Assembly (NCBI GenBank): GCA_965214285.1
Contig: OZ243946.1
Span: 1,054,001 to 1,118,000, forward strand
Origin: G963422745 sp965214285
GTDB taxonomy: Bacteria > Actinomycetota > Acidimicrobiia > Acidimicrobiales > Aldehydirespiratoraceae
Reading direction: 5' to 3'
DNA: 64,000 nt
Every line of letters begins with the position of its first letter. The first letter of the stretch is position 1. The notes beneath the pieces were generated by a model. The model did not search any database and had not been told where the DNA came from. It saw only the letters and a program-made list of their open reading frames with translations. Below are positions 60,549 through 64,000 of this stretch, piece after piece. The position numbers and the translations under genes are program-made.

Positions 60549-62782
60549 ATGGCCAACATCGAAGAGCTGATCGACAAGGTTGCGGATGTCAACCCGAAGG
60601 ACCGGGCCGCCCTGCGGGACCAGCTTGCCCGTGAGGTCAAGGAGCTTAAATCGACCAAGCGGTTCGGCCTCGTCTACGAGCGCCACCCCGAGAAGGTCCT
60701 GCTCCCGCCAGGGGTGCTCGTCCGGCCCGGGTCCCGCGTGCGCCCGCGCAAGCCTCTGCGCTGCGGGCCGGATGGGGAATACGAGGTCAAGCCGGACGAG
60801 AGGTACGAGGTCCGCGCCGTCGAGGGCGCCACCGCCACGATCGCCCCGGTCGAGCCTCCGGCGGGGGGGGGTCCGGCGAGCTTGAGGTCCCCGTCTCCGA
60901 CCTGCTCGTCTTCAAGCGCTTCGAGGAGCCGGTCTATCCGGGTCTGACGCCCGTCGGCGAGGTCCGACGGGCCCCGAGCGACAAGCCCTGCCACTCGGTC
61001 ATCAGCGGCGAGAACTTTCACGCCCTGCAGCTCCTCGCCTACACCCACGCGGGCAAGGTCGACGTGATCTACATCGACCCGCCCTACAACACCGGCGACA
61101 AGTCGTGGAAGTACAACAACCGCTTCGTCGACCGCAACGATTCGTATCGCCATTCGAAGTGGCTGGAGATGATGGAGCGGCGACTCCGTCTCGCCAAGAT
61201 CCTGCTCAAGCCGACCGGCGTACTGATCGTGACGATTGACGAACACGAGGTGTTCCAGCTCGGCGTGCTGTTAGAAGATCTATTCCCGGCCTCGGTTCAG
61301 CAGATGATCACTATTGTCACCAATCCGAGGGGTATCCCTCAGAAAGGATTCGTTCGCGTTGAAGAATACGCGATCTTCAATCTGCCAACCTATAGTGAAG
61401 GAACGAAAGCAGGCAAAGTCATTGAGGGCATTGTCGATCCACAGCCGGTCAAATTTCTGCAGGACGAGGACATCCCACACGGTGCACCTGGGTGGACACA
61501 ACTGATCCAGAGTAGTGACGATAGGTTCCCAAGTCACGCGCCGGGGATGTGCTATCCAATACAGGTTGAAGCTGTTGGCGAGACCTTCCGGATCCTTGGC
61601 ACAGGAAAATCAATGGAGGAAAGGACCGCGGATGGAGAAGTCGCACTCTCCGACCAAGACTCATGGTTGCCTCCTGAATACGAAAACGGTGACCATCTAT
61701 GCTTCTGGCCAGTTGGTAAGGACGGATCGCTGCGCCGGTGGGCCCTCTCGCCCGAGACCTTACTAGAGTTGCGTGACAAGGGACAGGCCTATGTGTCGTT
61801 CAATCCGAAGACTGGCGAAGGATCCGGCAAGTACCTAAGCGAAGGCGTAAGAACACGCGTGGAGCAAGGTAAACTTCAGCCTGTTGACAGGAGAGACGAC
61901 GGCTCCAACATATATCGGGGTGAAATAGTAAAGCAGCCTGTGAGAGTCTGGTACCGCAAATCACACAATGGTGGCAACTATGGAACATCCGTACTTAGAG
62001 CCTTGTTAGGACCTGGACATGGATTCAATAATTCTAAATCGATCTACGCCACCGCTGACTCACTCAGGACCATAGTTTCTGACAAGCCCGATGCGGTAGT
62101 CGTCGATTTCTTTGCGGGTTCGGGTACCACGCTTCATTCAGTGGCGTTGTTGAACGCCATGGATGGAGGCAAGCGACAGTGCATCCTGGTCACCAACAAT
62201 GAAATTTCTTTCAAGGACGCTAAGAGGTTAGGCAGGGATGGTCACTTCCCTGGCGATGATGAATACGAGAAAAGTGGCATATTTGAGGCCGTTACGAAAC
62301 CACGGGTCCAGGCGGCTATTTCGGGAAGAGGACCCGATGGTAAATTGAGAGGATCCTACCTCAAGAACTACCTGCCGGCCCACGACTATGCCGACGGCTT
62401 CGAGGAGAATGTCGCCTTCTTCCGACTGGATTATCTGAACCGAGACCTGATCCAACTGGGCAGGCGGTACACTCAGATCGCCCCGCTGCTGTGGATGGCA
62501 GCCGGCTCGGTCGGCAAATGGGAGTCATGGGACGGCGAGAGTCCCTGGTCCGCACCAGACACCTCGTCATACGCCGTGCTCTTCGACGAGTCCAAAGCAG
62601 CCAAGTTCGCACAACACGTTAGCGATCCCAGGCACCAGATTACGCACGTCTGGATAGCATCCTACAGTAGTAAGATCGTCAACGACATGCGTGGGCTCTT
62701 TCCCGACACAGTCGTCGTGACTCAACTCTACGACGACTACCTCCGATGCCTGAGGCGCTTGACACGAGAGACAAACCCATGA
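60549..62782 (+). CDS. Type III-like modification methyltransferase, frameshifted at a poly-G tract
   Basis: Starts MANIEELIDKVADVNPKDR in one frame; after the run of nine G (60863-60871) the homologous continuation (SGELEVPVSDLLVFKRFEEP) is in the -1 frame. One more G (or two fewer) would restore a single protein of about 744 residues. The DPPY motif IYIDPPYNTGDKSWKYNN lies near residue 176 and the AdoMet motif FFAGSGTTLHS near 521, the beta-class order of type III Mod subunits. The stretch between about 61265 and 62340, expected to hold the target-recognition domain, is AT-richer than both ends. The restriction subunit gene follows with an ATGA overlap. It may be a sequencing error, a broken gene or a phase-variable switch. 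Confidence 0.8.
60863..60871 (+). repeat. Run of nine G at the frameshift in the methyltransferase gene
   Basis: The context is CCTCCGGC followed by the G run and TCCGGCGAG. It is the only homopolymer of this length noticed in the window, and it sits exactly where the coding frame changes. Confidence 0.85.
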
Positions 62783-64000
62783 AGGAGATTGTGCTCAGGG
62801 CATTTCAAGAGGACGCAGTAGAGGAGCTCGAGACAAAGCTACTGGCTGCTAGCAAGTGGTATAGCGAAACCGGAACAAAGCAAGCCGTTCTTCTCTCGTC
62901 AATCATGGGATCCGGCAAGACAATTATGCTGACTGCGCTAATCGAGCGAATCCTCGAGCGGAGTGAGAATAGCGAGGGTGGGCAGGCTACGTTCTTGTGG
63001 CTCAGCTACCTTCCAGAGGTGAATCGGCAGACAATGAAGAAGATGGATAGATCGAAGGTCCTGAACGCATTGAGAACCGGGGCAAGCTCACTGTCGACGC
63101 TTCAAGAAATCAAGTCAGATTTCAATGAAGAGTGCTTGGACGACGGGACCGTCTACTTCCTGAGCATACCTAAGTTGATGTCGACGGGCCTGCTGACACG
63201 CTCTCGCGACGGAAAACCGTCGATCTGGAAGACGGTTGATAACACGATAAAGACTAAACGAGGCCAATTCTACGTAGTGATTGATGAGGCACATATAGGT
63301 ATGCCCGAAGAAAGTGGGCAAGAGAAGAGGAAGAAGAAGAAGGCAGATACGCTCGTAAAAAGGTTTCTGATAGGCCATAGCGATCCAAAGGGCAAAGGCG
63401 ACGATATGCGCCCCTCCCCCATTGTCATTGGGGTCACGGCGACGCCTGAGCGCTTCAAAAGATTTTTGAGCGAGAACGTGCCTGACGAACACATACGACA
63501 TATGGAAGAGTGCAGGGTTCCTTCACAGGAAGTTCGGGAAGCCGGGTTAATTAAGGATACCCTTGTATATCGATCGCAGGACCCTGAGAATGTGTCGAAC
63601 AAGCACTTGCATTCGAATGAGATGTCCTACATGAAAGCCGCAGCCAGCGCCTGGAAGGAGCTTGACGACAGTTGGAAAAAATACTGCGAAGATAGGGACG
63701 ACGACGACGTCAAGCCGATACTCCTGGTGCAGGTCGAAGATGCAACAAGTGAGCATAAGACAACGAAGACGCCGATTGGTAGGGTGATCGACGTGATCAA
63801 TTCCGCGGTCAAGTTACCACGTGATGCCTTCGTCCATACTTTTGAGCAGAAGAAGGGGATCCCTTTTGATGGCCATTGGGTAGAATACAAGAGTCCAAGC
63901 CAGATCGCCTCCCATCCGGGCAACGTGAGGGTGGTATTCTTCAAAAAGAATCTCTCGACTGGCTGGGACTGTCCGCCGGCAGAAGTCATGATGTCGTTTC
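62779..64000 (+). CDS. Type III-like restriction subunit (DEAD/DEAH helicase part), truncated by the window end
   Basis: About 407 residues without a stop, open to the window edge. SF2 helicase motifs are present: I SSIMGSGKT (residues 40-48), II DEAH (169-172), III GVTATP (218-223) and a VI-like FFKKNLSTGWDCPPAEVMMSF-type segment near the end, characteristic of Res subunits. The C-terminal nuclease is beyond the edge. The ATG overlaps the Mod stop by 4 bp. The gene is much AT-richer than the housekeeping genes and has many rare codons (ATA, AGA, TTA), which points to horizontal acquisition. It could also be a BREX- or DISARM-like helicase, but the direct Mod-Res coupling favours type III R-M. 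Confidence 0.85.
   Translation, partial: MKEIVLRAFQEDAVEELETKLLAASKWYSETGTKQAVLLSSIMGSGKTIMLTALIERILERSENSEGGQATFLWLSYLPEVNRQTMKKMDRSKVLNALRTGASSLSTLQEIKSDFNEECLDDGTVYFLSIPKLMSTGLLTRSRDGKPSIWKTVDNTIKTKRGQFYVVIDEAHIGMPEESGQEKRKKKKADTLVKRFLIGHSDPKGKGDDMRPSPIVIGVTATPERFKRFLSENVPDEHIRHMEECRVPSQEVREAGLIKDTLVYRSQDPENVSNKHLHSNEMSYMKAAASAWKELDDSWKKYCEDRDDDDVKPILLVQVEDATSEHKTTKTPIGRVIDVINSAVKLPRDAFVHTFEQKKGIPFDGHWVEYKSPSQIASHPGNVRVVFFKKNLSTGWDCPPAEVMMSF

Noticed and set aside
60863..60871. Programmed ribosomal frameshift at the G run
   Set aside because: No slippery heptamer of the usual type followed by a stimulatory structure was recognised; a read error or phase variation is simpler.

Overview
The window is high-GC DNA from an actinobacterium. 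An Acidimicrobiia-like lineage is my best inference. The signs are three luciferase-like monooxygenases of the F420/flavin type, a glucosyl-3-phosphoglycerate synthase, a leaderless leu attenuator, a SAM riboswitch of the actinobacterial style before metX, and about twenty genes whose start codon lies only 6-8 nt after a TANNNT -10 box. No rRNA, CRISPR array or complete insertion sequence was found.

Layout. 1-6.4 kb is accessory DNA: a truncated protein with four copies of one domain, a small membrane protein, a decayed IS3-type transposase, a membrane protein built from eight near-identical units with a C-terminal zinc-knuckle-like tail, its one-unit paralogue, and a fragment resembling an AbiEi antitoxin. 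6.5-19.7 kb is mostly metabolic and housekeeping (TauD-like dioxygenase, pyrE, rhomboid, SDR, P450, engB, GH3 lipoprotein, LLM enzyme, epimerase, acyl-CoA synthetase, DUF3179 lipoprotein). 19.8-21.3 kb is a convergent restriction-modification pair. 21.4-22.5 kb is a divergent nitrobindin/Fur pair with palindromes between. 22.6-25.9 kb holds an MFS exporter and an AbiE-type toxin-antitoxin pair, then a sulfatase.

27.7-31.3 kb is the conserved rpsP-khpA-rimM-trmD-rplS...yraN segment. 31.4-39.7 kb carries a cytochrome c, gpgS, two NTF2-like proteins, a YihY membrane protein, an acyl-CoA dehydrogenase, lgt, an alkyltransferase-like protein and a DEAD-box helicase. 39.8-42.5 kb is a SAM-riboswitch-controlled metX-metY methionine operon. 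A tRNA-Gly(GCC) at 43.2 kb is followed by two related lipoproteins flanking an MBL-fold hydrolase, then a HepT/MNT toxin-antitoxin pair. leuA with a leader peptide and attenuator lies at 49.6-51.5 kb. 51.6-58.9 kb has MaoC, two LLM enzymes, an M15 peptidase, a methyltransferase, an SDR and an inositol-phosphatase-family enzyme. A DUF3048 lipoprotein follows.

The right edge (60.5-64 kb) is a type III-like restriction-modification locus. Its modification gene is interrupted by a frameshift at a run of nine G, and its helicase/nuclease gene runs off the window. The defence and conflict genes (two R-M loci, AbiE, HepT/MNT, the AbiEi remnant) lie between housekeeping blocks. Several of these stretches are visibly AT-richer than the surroundings, which suggests acquisition.
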